A DNA stretch of 64,000 nt, taken from positions 1 through 64,000 of the forward strand of contig JAUXRI010000064.1 of NCBI GenBank assembly GCA_030681895.1. The letters run 5' to 3'. Made by a program: the position numbers and the translations under genes. Below are positions 55,065 through 63,924 of the stretch, one piece after another; position 1 is the first letter of the stretch; the number at the start of each line of letters is the position of its first letter. Source of the stretch: Myxococcales bacterium (lineage in GTDB: Bacteria; Myxococcota; Myxococcia; Myxococcales; Myxococcaceae). The notes under the pieces are model-generated. The model had not been told where the DNA came from. It worked only from the letters and a program-made list of their open reading frames with translations, and searched no databases.

Positions 55065-56846
55065 GTGAGCCGCGACGATCGAGACAAGAAGACCCCCAAA
55101 CCCAAACCGCAGGTGACGCTCCGCCGGCTCTATTCTCTGGCCTGGCCCGAGCGGTGGACGTTGTTGCTGGCCACCAGCTTTCTCATCATCAGCTCCAGCG
55201 GCTCGCTCGCGTTCCCTTCGGCGGCCGGCTCGCTGCTCGACGGCGCGCTCAACGTGAAGACGGGCGCCGTCGACATCGCGCGCGTCGACCGCCTCGCGCT
55301 GGCGCTGGTGGGCATCTTCCTCGTCACGGCGATCGCCTCGGCGCTGCGCTTCTTCATCTTCAGCCGCGCCGGCGAGCGCATCGTCAGCAGGCTGCGTCAC
55401 GATCTCTACGGCTCGCTGCTCAGCCAGGAGACGGCGTTCTTCGACGGCCAGAAGACCGGCGAGCTGTCGTCTCGGCTGTCGTCCGATGCGTCGGTGCTCC
55501 AGACGACCGTCACCGCCAACATCAGCATGGTGCTGCGCAACATCGTGCAGGCCATCGGCTCGGTGACGATGCTGATGCTGACCTCGTCGAAGCTGACGCT
55601 CATGATGCTCACGGTGGTGCCGCCGGTCGCCATCGGCGCCGTGTGGTACGGCCGCCGCGTGCGCAAGCTCTCGAAAGAGAGCCAGGACGCGCTGGCCAAG
55701 GCGAGCGAGGTCGCGGTCGAGTCGCTGTCGGGCATTCGCACGGTGCGCTCGTTCGCGGCCGAGAAGAAGGAGCTGGCCCGTTACGGAGAGGCCATCAACG
55801 CCTCGCTCGAGCTCGCGTTCCGGCGCATTCGGCTGTCGTCGAGCTTCTTCGGCGTCGCGTCGTTCATGGCCTTCTCGTCCGGCGCGTTCGTCTTCTGGTA
55901 CGGCGCGCGAATGGTGGCGAACGCCGAGCTCAGCGCCGGCTCGCTGCTCACCTTCCTGATGTACACGATGCAGCTGGCCTTCGGCATGTCGGCGCTGGCC
56001 GAGCTGTGGACCGACGTGCAGCGCGCCTCGGGCGCCGCCGAGCGCGTGTTCGAGCTGTTGCACCGCAAACCCGAGATCCCCTCGACCGGCGGCGCGACCA
56101 TCGAGGCGCTCAAAGGCGCCGTGCGCTTCGAGCACGTTCAGTTCACGTACCCCGCGCGCCCCGACACGAAGGTGCTCGACGACTTCTCCCTCTCACTCGA
56201 CCCTGGAGAGATCGTCGCGCTCGTCGGCCCCTCGGGCGCCGGCAAGTCGACCATCGCGTCGCTCCTGTACCGCCTCTACGATCCGAAGGCGGGCTCGCTG
56301 CAGCTCGACGGCATTCCGTTCTCATCGCTCGACCCGCAATGGCTGCGAAGGCAGATCGGCGTCGTCGCACAGGAGCCGTTGCTGTTCTCGACCAGCATCG
56401 CCGAGAACATCCGCTACGGCCGGCCCGAGGCCTCGATGGAGGAGGTCGAGCAGGCCGCGAAGCTCGCCAACGCCCACACGTTCATCTCGACGTTCCCCGA
56501 GGGGTACCAGACGCTCGTCGGAGAGCGCGGCATTCAGCTCTCGGGTGGGCAAAAGCAGCGCGTCGCCATCGCCCGCGCCATCTTGAAGAACCCGCGCATC
56601 CTCATCCTCGACGAGGCCACCAGCGCGCTCGACGCCGAGAGCGAACACCTGGTGCAGGAAGCGCTCGAGCGACTCATGCACGGGCGCACGACGTTGATCA
56701 TCGCGCACCGGCTCTCGACGGTGAAGGACGCGAACCGGGTGGTGGTGCTCGAGGCAGGCAGAGTCGTCCAGTCGGGCACGCACGCGGGCCTGGTGGAGCA
56801 GGAAGGCCTCTACAAGCGCCTCATCGAGCGGCAGTTCGCAGCCTGA
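55065..56846 (+). CDS. ABC transporter, permease-ATPase fusion (MsbA/ABCB type)
   Basis: From GTG 55065 the product has 593 residues: six membrane helices (about residues 25-310), then the nucleotide-binding domain with Walker A GPSGAGKST, Q loop VAQEPLLFS, signature LSGGQKQRVAIARAI, Walker B ILILDEATSALD and H loop IAHRLST. It is a half-size exporter that forms a homodimer; the usual substrates are lipids, drugs or peptides. It begins 109 bases from the divergent PilT-like gene and converges on the HPt gene with three bases between their stops. Confidence 0.95.
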   Translation: MSRDDRDKKTPKPKPQVTLRRLYSLAWPERWTLLLATSFLIISSSGSLAFPSAAGSLLDGALNVKTGAVDIARVDRLALALVGIFLVTAIASALRFFIFSRAGERIVSRLRHDLYGSLLSQETAFFDGQKTGELSSRLSSDASVLQTTVTANISMVLRNIVQAIGSVTMLMLTSSKLTLMMLTVVPPVAIGAVWYGRRVRKLSKESQDALAKASEVAVESLSGIRTVRSFAAEKKELARYGEAINASLELAFRRIRLSSSFFGVASFMAFSSGAFVFWYGARMVANAELSAGSLLTFLMYTMQLAFGMSALAELWTDVQRASGAAERVFELLHRKPEIPSTGGATIEALKGAVRFEHVQFTYPARPDTKVLDDFSLSLDPGEIVALVGPSGAGKSTIASLLYRLYDPKAGSLQLDGIPFSSLDPQWLRRQIGVVAQEPLLFSTSIAENIRYGRPEASMEEVEQAAKLANAHTFISTFPEGYQTLVGERGIQLSGGQKQRVAIARAILKNPRILILDEATSALDAESEHLVQEALERLMHGRTTLIIAHRLSTVKDANRVVVLEAGRVVQSGTHAGLVEQEGLYKRLIERQFAA

Positions 56847-56849
56847 ATT

Positions 56850-57185
56850 TCAGGAGCGCCGCGACTGCAGCGCCCCCATCAGCTTCGACATCTCGACCTC
56901 GAGCTGAGTGCCCAGCTCGGGCACGCGCGTGAGATCGTTCTGCGAGCCGGCCAGCTCGAGGTCCTTCGCGAGCGACGTCGCCGAGTGCGCCGCGAGGCTG
57001 ACCAGCGCCCCCTTGAGCCGGTGCGCGGTGCGCTTGATTGCCAGCGGCTCGCGGCTGCCGACTGCGGTCTGCACGTCGGCCAGGAGCACCGGGCCTTCCT
57101 TGCGGAACAGCTCGATGATCTCGGTCACGAGCCCCTCATCACCTGCGCAGTTTTCTTTCAGCGCCTGCCAATCGATCACGTCCAC
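56850..57185 (-). CDS. Histidine phosphotransfer (HPt) protein
   Basis: The 111-residue product is a free HPt domain; the phospho-accepting His lies in IKRTAHRLKGAL near residue 60. The four-helix bundle pattern fits, with ENCAGDEGLVTEIIELF and LELAGSQNDL. From GTG 57185, a GGGAG site lies eight bases upstream. HPt proteins pass phosphate between hybrid kinases and response regulators. No hybrid kinase or receiver is adjacent, so its partners are elsewhere on the chromosome. A cNMP-DUF1003 gene is divergent. Confidence 0.9.
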   Translation of the reverse strand: MDVIDWQALKENCAGDEGLVTEIIELFRKEGPVLLADVQTAVGSREPLAIKRTAHRLKGALVSLAAHSATSLAKDLELAGSQNDLTRVPELGTQLEVEMSKLMGALQSRRS

Positions 57186-57335
57186 CTGACATCTCCCTGG
57201 CAGGTCGCAGCAGACTCGCTGCGCTCGCCACACCCACGCTCCCCGCCACGGCGCTCGGGGCAACGGACGATATTGCAAACGGCCAGCCGCGCGAGGGTTG
57301 ATGCGTGCTGCCTGCAAGGCTAGGTGCCGTGTCGC

Positions 57336-58208
57336 ATGCCTGCCGACACTGCCCTGCTCGCGAGCGTTCCGCTCTTCGAGCGCCTCGACGAAGAAGAGCG
57401 GTCGTTGCTGGCAGCCCAGCTCGACGACGTCTCGTTCGACGCGGGCCAGGTGGTGTTCAAGCGCGGCGACCCGGGCGGCTCGATCTTCATCGTCGTTTCT
57501 GGCGCGGTGGAGATCTTCGTCGAAGACACCGTCGGTCAGCGCGTGGTGTTCGAGACCGCGAAGGCCGGCGACTTCTTCGGCGAGCTCTCGTTGCTCGACG
57601 GCGACCCACGCAGCGCCTCGGCGGTGGCGATGGAAGGCACGCGCGCGGTGCGGCTCGACCGGAACGATCTCGAGCTGCTCTTCAAGCGCCACCCCACCTC
57701 GGCGATGGACGTGCTGGCCGTCATCGGCAAACGCCTTCGTGAGGCCGATCGCCTCATCGGCACCCGGCCCACGTACAGCCCGAACGAGGCCGTCGAAGAG
57801 AAGCTCACCACGGTGCAGCGCATCGCCGACAAGGCCGCGGCGTTCTCGGGCAGCATCACGTTCCTCGTGGTGCACATCGCGTGGTTCGCGGTGTGGATCT
57901 CGGTGAACCTGGGCTTCGTGCCCTCGGTCGAAGCGTTCGACCCGTTCCCCTTCGGGCTGTTGACGATGGTCGTCTCGCTCGAGGCCATCTTCCTCTCGTG
58001 CATGGTGCTCATCAGCCAGAACCGGCAGGCGGCGAAGGAACGGATCCGCTCCGATGCCGAGTACGACGCGAACATTCGCGCCGGCCTCGAGGTGACGCAG
58101 CTGCACGTGAAGGTCGATGCGCTGTACGAGCAGACGCTGGCCCGCCTCGCAGGGCTCGAGAAGCGCGTGCTCGAGGCGGGTCAACCGCCGTCGACCGGGC
58201 CGCGCTGA
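57336..58208 (+). CDS. cNMP-binding and DUF1003 membrane protein
   Basis: The 290-residue product fuses a cNMP-binding domain (about residues 8-125: VPLFERLDEEERSLLA, DVSFDAGQVVFKRGDPGGS, GELSLLDGDPRSASAVA with the PBC residues intact) to a DUF1003 module (about residues 150-280) with two membrane helices (FLVVHIAWFAVWISVNLGF and LLTMVVSLEAIFLSCMVLI) and a charged end. The role may be a cyclic-nucleotide-regulated membrane function, but the ligand is unknown. ATG 57336 is chosen over the earlier GTG at 57324. Confidence 0.9.
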   Translation: MPADTALLASVPLFERLDEEERSLLAAQLDDVSFDAGQVVFKRGDPGGSIFIVVSGAVEIFVEDTVGQRVVFETAKAGDFFGELSLLDGDPRSASAVAMEGTRAVRLDRNDLELLFKRHPTSAMDVLAVIGKRLREADRLIGTRPTYSPNEAVEEKLTTVQRIADKAAAFSGSITFLVVHIAWFAVWISVNLGFVPSVEAFDPFPFGLLTMVVSLEAIFLSCMVLISQNRQAAKERIRSDAEYDANIRAGLEVTQLHVKVDALYEQTLARLAGLEKRVLEAGQPPSTGPR

Positions 58209-58374
58209 CCCCGGAGCGCGACGGGTCGCTCACGACTTCGCCGAGCGCATCTCTCCACGACGGCGCTCGGTTGCGTCAGAGGAATGACGTGACCCGGGGC
58301 GCCCGTGACTCGGCGACAAGTTGGTGGTGATTCACGACAATGTCTTCGTTGTTTCACCCCGAGGCTCCCCCGTC

Positions 58375-58776
58375 ATGAAGCAGGCTCCCCTCTTTCATCG
58401 CCAGTTCTTCGTGCAGCGCGCAGGGGCTGGTGTGGCCATCGAGCCCTCGAGCGGCGCCGTCGAGTACGTGCGCATTCACGGAAACCCATCGAACCCGGGC
58501 GCGGCGCTCGACGGGCGGCGCGTGAAGCTCACGCGCGGAGGCATGCTCGACGTCGTGGCCGAGGCGCGCGGCGGCGCAGGGCTTGGGCGCGTCAGCTACA
58601 CCGATGGACTCCGCGCGGGCCTCAAGCGTGGCGAAGCCGTCTTCACCTATCGCTTCGAAGTGCCTGCGACCGCGACCGATGGCCAGACGTTCGTGGTGTC
58701 GGTGTGGGGCTCCGATGTGCAGCCGGCCTTCAGGTTCACCATCGAGATCGGCAGCTCGCAGACCCTCGGGGGTTAA
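58375..58776 (+). CDS. Hypothetical protein
   Basis: The 133-residue product is beta-rich (QFFVQRAGAGVAIEPS, VFTYRFEVPATATDGQTFVVSVWG) with a jelly-roll-like pattern and no signal peptide or family likeness. The frame opens at 58321, but the ATG at 58375 has a GAGG site upstream and a better start. It stands 44 bases ahead of the propeller lipoprotein gene on the same strand. Confidence 0.6.
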   Translation: MKQAPLFHRQFFVQRAGAGVAIEPSSGAVEYVRIHGNPSNPGAALDGRRVKLTRGGMLDVVAEARGGAGLGRVSYTDGLRAGLKRGEAVFTYRFEVPATATDGQTFVVSVWGSDVQPAFRFTIEIGSSQTLGG

Positions 58777-58819
58777 GGCCGACGACAGCCGTGCCGAAGA
58801 CGACGCTGGAGGCTTCCCC

Positions 58820-60016
58820 ATGCGTCGTGTCGCCACGTGTGCGCTGCTCACGGTTTCAGCTCTTGGGTGTGTGGCTCCGGCCACTCCCGACTTCTCGTTC
58901 TCGAGTGACAAGTACACCTTCGACGGGCGGAGCGAGCGCGCCATCGTCTCGATTCAGGCCTTCGACGAGCGTGGCAATCCGGGCACCGGCATCGTTCAAC
59001 TGACGGCGGCGGTCGGCACCTTCGTCGAAGGTGATCAGGTCGCCCTCGTCTCGGGCACCGGGTCGGCGACGTTTCGCTGCGCGCCCTCGGAAGAAGCAGC
59101 GTGCGCGGGGCCCGTGCGGCTGGGCGCGACGTGGCGCGGAGAGAACCGGGCGCTGACGGTGCGGGTGACTCCGTCTGATCCACTCGCCCGCCCACTGTGG
59201 CGCGCGGTGCCGACGATGCAGGCGGTGACGCTGTACGCCGCGGCGCTGGCACCCGATCGCACCGTGTGGGCGGTTGGCGAGCGCGGCGCGGTGCTCCCCT
59301 TTCTGGCGAACGGCACGTGGGGCGCTCCTGCGGTCAGCGGCGTCACCAGCACGCTGCGAGCAATCACCATCGCGAGCGACGGCGTTCTCACCATCGTGGG
59401 CGACGACGGCGTGGTGCTGACGGGCCCGCCGACGGCGCTGAGGCCCCTCTCGCACACGCGCACCGAGTCGTTCTCCGCCGTGCTGCGCCACGACGGGAAG
59501 CTCTACGTCGCGGGCTCCAACGGCGCGGTCGGCGTGTACGAGGTGAACGACTTCATCATCTCGCCGGTGTCGACGATGCCGCTCAACGCACTGGCGCCGC
59601 TCGGCGACGGCGTCGTTGCGGTCGGAGACGAGGGCATGTTCACCACGCAGGGGCCGGGCTGGGTGCCGATGGCGGCGCCGGTGCTCGCGCGGTGGCTCAA
59701 GGTGCAGGTCGACGGCGATGGCCTCTGGGCGCTCGGACGTCGCTCCACGATGACGGCGGACCCGGTGCTCGTGCAGGGCCCCGGTCCGGACTGGAAGAGC
59801 AGCAGCCTGCCGAGCGGCGCGGTGCAGGCAATGGCGTGGGGCACCGGCTCGGCCGACCGCTACGTGGCGACCGACACCAGCATCTTCCGTCACCAGGTGG
59901 GCGGCACCTGGGAAGACCTCGAAGCGCCGTCTGGGGGCAATGCGATCGTCGCCCTCGGAGGCACCCAGGTGCTGGTCGTCGGGCCTCCCGGCATTTCTCT
60001 GATTCGGGTGCGCTGA
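58820..60016 (+). CDS. Propeller-type lipoprotein (Ycf48-like repeats)
   Basis: The 398-residue product has a leader with lipobox SALGC near residue 17. An Ig-like domain (RAIVSIQAFDERGNPGTGIVQLTAAVG) follows, then six or so short blades of the type TVWAVGERGAVLPFLANGTW, LTIVGDDGVVLTG and LYVAGSNGAVGVYEV, the WAVG..G pattern of Ycf48-type propellers. Such lipoproteins are numerous in myxobacteria and probably display binding surfaces on the cell. The start codon gives the only frame with a proper leader. No operon partner is clear. Confidence 0.82.
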   Translation: MRRVATCALLTVSALGCVAPATPDFSFSSDKYTFDGRSERAIVSIQAFDERGNPGTGIVQLTAAVGTFVEGDQVALVSGTGSATFRCAPSEEAACAGPVRLGATWRGENRALTVRVTPSDPLARPLWRAVPTMQAVTLYAAALAPDRTVWAVGERGAVLPFLANGTWGAPAVSGVTSTLRAITIASDGVLTIVGDDGVVLTGPPTALRPLSHTRTESFSAVLRHDGKLYVAGSNGAVGVYEVNDFIISPVSTMPLNALAPLGDGVVAVGDEGMFTTQGPGWVPMAAPVLARWLKVQVDGDGLWALGRRSTMTADPVLVQGPGPDWKSSSLPSGAVQAMAWGTGSADRYVATDTSIFRHQVGGTWEDLEAPSGGNAIVALGGTQVLVVGPPGISLIRVR

Positions 60017-60058
60017 CCGAAGTGGCGCTCGGCGTCGGAAGGTGATCAATGCGCGGCC

Positions 60059-60694
60059 ATGAAGGCCTGGCCGACTCCTGAGGCGATGGGGCAGGTGCTG
60101 TCGTTGCCTGCTGGCGTCACGCTGCGCGCGTTCTCCGAAGGCGAGCTCGACGCTCTGCCCACGTTGCTCGAAGGCTGGTACCCGGCGATTCGGGTCGGCG
60201 CGGAGTCGGTGTTCCTGGAGCGCGAGTTTCTTCATCGACACCTCTCGACGCCCAGCAGCCTCTGGGTCTGCGCCATCTGTCTCGATGATGTTGTCGTCGG
60301 CTTTCAGGCGTTCGAGCGGGAAGACGCGTCACGAACGCTGCACGGGCGGCTTGGCGTGCTGGCTCCCGACGCTCGAGCAGGTCTGCTCGGGGCGATGGGG
60401 TTTCCGCTCTTCGAAGCGCTCGGAGCCGCCATCGGTGCTGAGTCGTTGCAGGTGTTCGTCACCCTTGCCTCGAAGGGCCAGCAGCTGTTCGCCGAGCGAC
60501 GCGGCTACACGCTGGCCGCCCTGGTGCCCGGCTTCGATCGTGACGCCATGCCCGACGGCTCGGTGAAGCGGGTGATGGAGGCGCTGTACGTGAAGTCCCT
60601 CGTGCCTGAGAGCGAGCTGCGCTGGCCGGACCCAGAGGCCCTGACGGCGAAGACGCGTGCGGCCTTTTCGGTGCTCTTTCCCGACCGCCGTTAG
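60059..60694 (+). CDS. GNAT-like N-acetyltransferase, tentative
   Basis: The 211-residue product has the alpha-beta layout of a GNAT domain: VTLRAFSEGELDALPTLLEGWYP, then strands VWVCAICLDDVVVGFQAFE and HGRLGVLAPDARAGLLGAMGFPLFEAL where the acetyl-CoA-binding turn is expected. The usual R/Q-x-x-G-x-G/A loop is not clear, so the family assignment is weak. It is soluble and without signal peptide. It lies between the propeller lipoprotein and the VIT-VWA gene on the same strand. Confidence 0.55.
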   Translation: MKAWPTPEAMGQVLSLPAGVTLRAFSEGELDALPTLLEGWYPAIRVGAESVFLEREFLHRHLSTPSSLWVCAICLDDVVVGFQAFEREDASRTLHGRLGVLAPDARAGLLGAMGFPLFEALGAAIGAESLQVFVTLASKGQQLFAERRGYTLAALVPGFDRDAMPDGSVKRVMEALYVKSLVPESELRWPDPEALTAKTRAAFSVLFPDRR

Positions 60695-60806
60695 AGCGAA
60701 AACCACCGTCACGGCGAGGGTTTGACTGGGCCCGAGCGAAAGGCTGTCACAAGCTTCAGGGGTGGTCGCGTTGAGGTCTTCGAACCCCGACGAAAGGACC
60801 AAAAAC

Positions 60807-63338
60807 ATGTCATCGCACGCCGCTCCGTCTTCTTCTTCTTCGTACGAGTCTTCCGGTGGCCGCCTGGTCGCCGTCGATGGCCGCACCCTGCCGCTGACTG
60901 GCGCCTCGCTGACCGCCGACGCGAAGGCCGGCGTGGTGCAGGTGAAGCTGACGCAGACGTTCCACAACCCGCACGCCGAGCCGCTGCGCGTCACGTACTC
61001 GTTGCCGCTGCCGGCCGACGGCGCGGTGAGCGCGTTCTCGTTCACCATCGGCGATCAGCGCATCGTCGGTGAGGTCGACACGAAGCAGCAGGCGCGCCGT
61101 CGCTTCGAAGACGCGGTGCTCGAGGGCCGCACCGCCGCGATCCTCGATCAGGAGCGCACCAGCCTCTTCACGCAAGAGGTCGGCAACGTGCCGCCGCGGC
61201 TGTCGGTGGTGTGCGAGGTGACGATCGATCAGAAGCTCGCGTGGCTGGCAGACGGGTACTGGGAGTGGCGCTTCCCCACCGTCGTCGCGCCCCGCTACCT
61301 CGGCCAGCCCGGGCGCGTGGCGGATCATGCGCGCGTCACCGTCGACGTGGCCGACCAGGCGATGCCGGTGAAGCTGTCGCTCGGCATGACGATTCGAGAT
61401 CGTATGGCCGAGGGGTTTCGACCCGAGTCGCCGAGCCACGCGCTCCACACCGTGCGGGGCCTGTCGTCGACCGACGTCGCCTTCGCCGATGACGCCGGCG
61501 CCAGCCTCGATCGTGACGTCGTCGTTCGCTGGAGAGCCGCGCAGCTGAAGGTCGGCGTCGAGCTCGACGTCTCTCGGCCCGGCAAGGGCCCGTCGTCGGA
61601 GTCTGTGTTCGGGCTCATGACCCTCGTGCCGCCTGCGGTCGAAGCGAAGATGGGAGCCGTCGCGCGCGATCTCATCGTGCTGCTCGACACCTCTGGCTCG
61701 ATGTCGGGGCTGCCGCTCGATCAGGCGCGTCGCTTCACCGCGGCGCTCATCGACACCCTGCAGGACCAGGACTCGCTCGAGCTCATCGAGTTCTCGTCGT
61801 CGCCCCGGCGCTGGAAGAGCGGCTCGGTGCAGGCGACGTCGTCGAACCGCAAGGACGCGCAGGCGTGGCTGTCGAGGCTCCGCGCGTCGGGCGGCACCGA
61901 GATGGCGAGCGGCATCATCGAAGCCCTCTCGCCGCTCCGGCAGGAGGCGCAGCGCCAGGTGGTGCTCATCACCGACGGCCTCATCGGGAGTGAGCACGAG
62001 GTGCTCACCGCCATCGCGCACCGGCTGCCCTCGGGCTCCCGCGTGCACACCGTCGGCGTCGGCTCGGGCGTGAACCGCAGCCTCACCCAGCCCGCCGCGC
62101 GCGCAGGTCGTGGCCTCGAGCTCGTGATGGGACTCGGAGAAGACGTCGAGGTCTCGATTCGCCGGCTGCTCGCGCGCACCACGGCGCCGCTCATCACCGA
62201 CGTCGAGCTGTCGGGTGACGCGCTGGTGATGCAGGCGCCGCAGCGCTTGCCCGACGTGTACTCGGGCTCGCCTGCGCTGCTGTCGATGAAGCTCAAGGCC
62301 TCGGGTGGCCGCGTGACGGTGCGTGGACGCACGGCGCAGGGTGACTTCGAAGAGACCGTCGAGGTGCCGGCCGTCGATCGCGGGTACGGCAGCCGCTCGG
62401 TGGCGACGCTCTTCGCGCGGGAGCTGGTGGAGGATCTCGAGACGCAGCGGGTGGTCGAACCAGGCCACTCCGTCGACGCGGCCGTGACGGCCATCGGGCT
62501 CGACTTCCAGATCTCCACGCGGCTCACCTCGTGGGTGGCCATCAGTGAGCAGATGACGGTCGACCCGCGGCTCGCTCGGCGCAACGTGACGCAGCCGCAG
62601 GAGCTCGCGTTCGGAATGTCTGCGGAGGGCGTCGGCCTGCGCTCGGCGGCAGCTCCGGTCGCAGCCGCACCGATGCAGGGCTCGGGCATGGCCATGAATC
62701 AGACCGTCTCCCGACGCAGTATGCCGCGGGGGGCACTGCCGTCCGCGCCTGCGGCTGGTGGGTTCAAGCGGGACGAGGCCGACAAAGAAGTCAGCCCCTC
62801 ACGGCAGCGGGTGCAGGACGTCCGCGCTGACGAAGGCATGAGCGACGACGTCAACGAGGCCCCGATGGAGGCGGAGGCTTCCAAGGACGCGAAGGCCGAG
62901 GCGCCCCGGTCACTCGAGGAGCTGGCCCGGAGTCCTGCACCTGCGAAGCCGAAGGCGGCGAAGGCGCCGGAACCCGTTGAGAAGAAGAAGGGCCTCGGGC
63001 TCGGCGACCTCGTCGACCGGTTGGTGAAGGTCATCGGTGGTGGCGGAAAGCGCATCACCGGCCGGGTCCTCCGCCAGCACGGCACACGGCTCGACATCGA
63101 GATCGTGCTCGACGCGCAGCTCGACTGGGAGCCGCACAAGGACGCCGTCATCGAGCTCGCCGACGGCACCACCGTGAAGGCGCAGGTGAACTTCTCGTTC
63201 ACCACCTCCAACGGCGTGTACGGCTCGGGCCTGGTGCTGACGCTGACGTTGACGACGCCGGGAGAGCTGCAGCAGCCGGTGCGCGTGCAGCTGGTCTCAT
63301 ATGGGCAGAACATCGAAGTAACGCTGTCGACGCCGTGA
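60807..63338 (+). CDS. VIT and VWA domain protein with C-terminal beta domain
   Basis: The 843-residue product has no signal peptide. A VIT domain (about residues 15-155: LTQTFHNPHAEPLRVTYSLPLP, EDAVLEGRTAAILDQE) precedes a VWA domain with an intact metal site (VLLDTSGSMSG, GGTEMASG, LITDGLIG). Next come a beta domain (about 450-580), a Lys/Ala/Glu-rich disordered stretch (620-740), and a C-terminal domain of about 115 residues (LGLGDLVDRLVKVIGGGGKR...). ATG 60807 follows an AAAGGA site. It is followed closely by a sigma-like gene and a further gene, so they may act together. Confidence 0.9.
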   Translation: MSSHAAPSSSSSYESSGGRLVAVDGRTLPLTGASLTADAKAGVVQVKLTQTFHNPHAEPLRVTYSLPLPADGAVSAFSFTIGDQRIVGEVDTKQQARRRFEDAVLEGRTAAILDQERTSLFTQEVGNVPPRLSVVCEVTIDQKLAWLADGYWEWRFPTVVAPRYLGQPGRVADHARVTVDVADQAMPVKLSLGMTIRDRMAEGFRPESPSHALHTVRGLSSTDVAFADDAGASLDRDVVVRWRAAQLKVGVELDVSRPGKGPSSESVFGLMTLVPPAVEAKMGAVARDLIVLLDTSGSMSGLPLDQARRFTAALIDTLQDQDSLELIEFSSSPRRWKSGSVQATSSNRKDAQAWLSRLRASGGTEMASGIIEALSPLRQEAQRQVVLITDGLIGSEHEVLTAIAHRLPSGSRVHTVGVGSGVNRSLTQPAARAGRGLELVMGLGEDVEVSIRRLLARTTAPLITDVELSGDALVMQAPQRLPDVYSGSPALLSMKLKASGGRVTVRGRTAQGDFEETVEVPAVDRGYGSRSVATLFARELVEDLETQRVVEPGHSVDAAVTAIGLDFQISTRLTSWVAISEQMTVDPRLARRNVTQPQELAFGMSAEGVGLRSAAAPVAAAPMQGSGMAMNQTVSRRSMPRGALPSAPAAGGFKRDEADKEVSPSRQRVQDVRADEGMSDDVNEAPMEAEASKDAKAEAPRSLEELARSPAPAKPKAAKAPEPVEKKKGLGLGDLVDRLVKVIGGGGKRITGRVLRQHGTRLDIEIVLDAQLDWEPHKDAVIELADGTTVKAQVNFSFTTSNGVYGSGLVLTLTLTTPGELQQPVRVQLVSYGQNIEVTLSTP

Positions 63339-63354
63339 TGGCAGGGAGTGCGTG

Positions 63355-63924
63355 ATGCAGGCTGAAGTCGCTCAGCTCGCGCAGATTTCGACCGGCGATG
63401 CCGCTGCCTTCGGGCGGTGGGCGTCGTCGGTCGAGTCGTCGTTGCGAGGGTCGCTTCGCCCGTTCGCGGCGCGCTGTGACACCGAGGCGGTGCTGCAAGA
63501 GGCGCTGTTGCGGGTGTGGCAGGTGGCTCCGCGCTTCGTGCACGACGGCAAGCCGAACGCGCTGCTGCGCTTCGCGGTCATCACGGCGCGCAACGTCGCC
63601 TTCACCGAGATGCGGAAAGTGGCGTCGACACCGACGGAAGTCGACCAACTCCATCGGCAGCTCGAGGCGCAAGGAGACGTTCAGCCGCGGCTCCCCGACC
63701 CGCACCTGCGCGTGGCGATCACGAAGTGCAGAGAGAAGCTGCCGCCGCAGCCAGGCATGGCGCTCGGCGCGCGCATCGATCGACCCGATGACGATCACGT
63801 GCTGGCGGCGTCGGTGCGTATGTCGCTCAACACGTTTCTGCAGAACGTGACGCGCGCGCGGAAGTTCCTCGCCGAGTGTCTGAAGAAGGCCGGCATCGAT
63901 CTCGACCTGGAGCTCGCGCCATGA
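63355..63924 (+). CDS. Sigma-70-like (ECF) factor, atypical
   Basis: The 189-residue product has a region-2-like segment (FGRWASSVESSLRGSLRPFAARCDTEAVLQEALLRVWQVAPRF, then KPNALLRFAVITARNVAFTEMRK) but region 4 is degraded: the last 35 residues (VRMSLNTFLQNVTRARKFLAECL) do carry a helix-turn-helix-like shape without the usual PxxxR. It may be an ECF sigma factor with a divergent -35 reader or a sigma-derived protein. ATG 63355 is used. The stop overlaps the ATG of the next gene (ATGA). It lies 16 bases after the VIT-VWA gene. Confidence 0.75.
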   Translation: MQAEVAQLAQISTGDAAAFGRWASSVESSLRGSLRPFAARCDTEAVLQEALLRVWQVAPRFVHDGKPNALLRFAVITARNVAFTEMRKVASTPTEVDQLHRQLEAQGDVQPRLPDPHLRVAITKCREKLPPQPGMALGARIDRPDDDHVLAASVRMSLNTFLQNVTRARKFLAECLKKAGIDLDLELAP

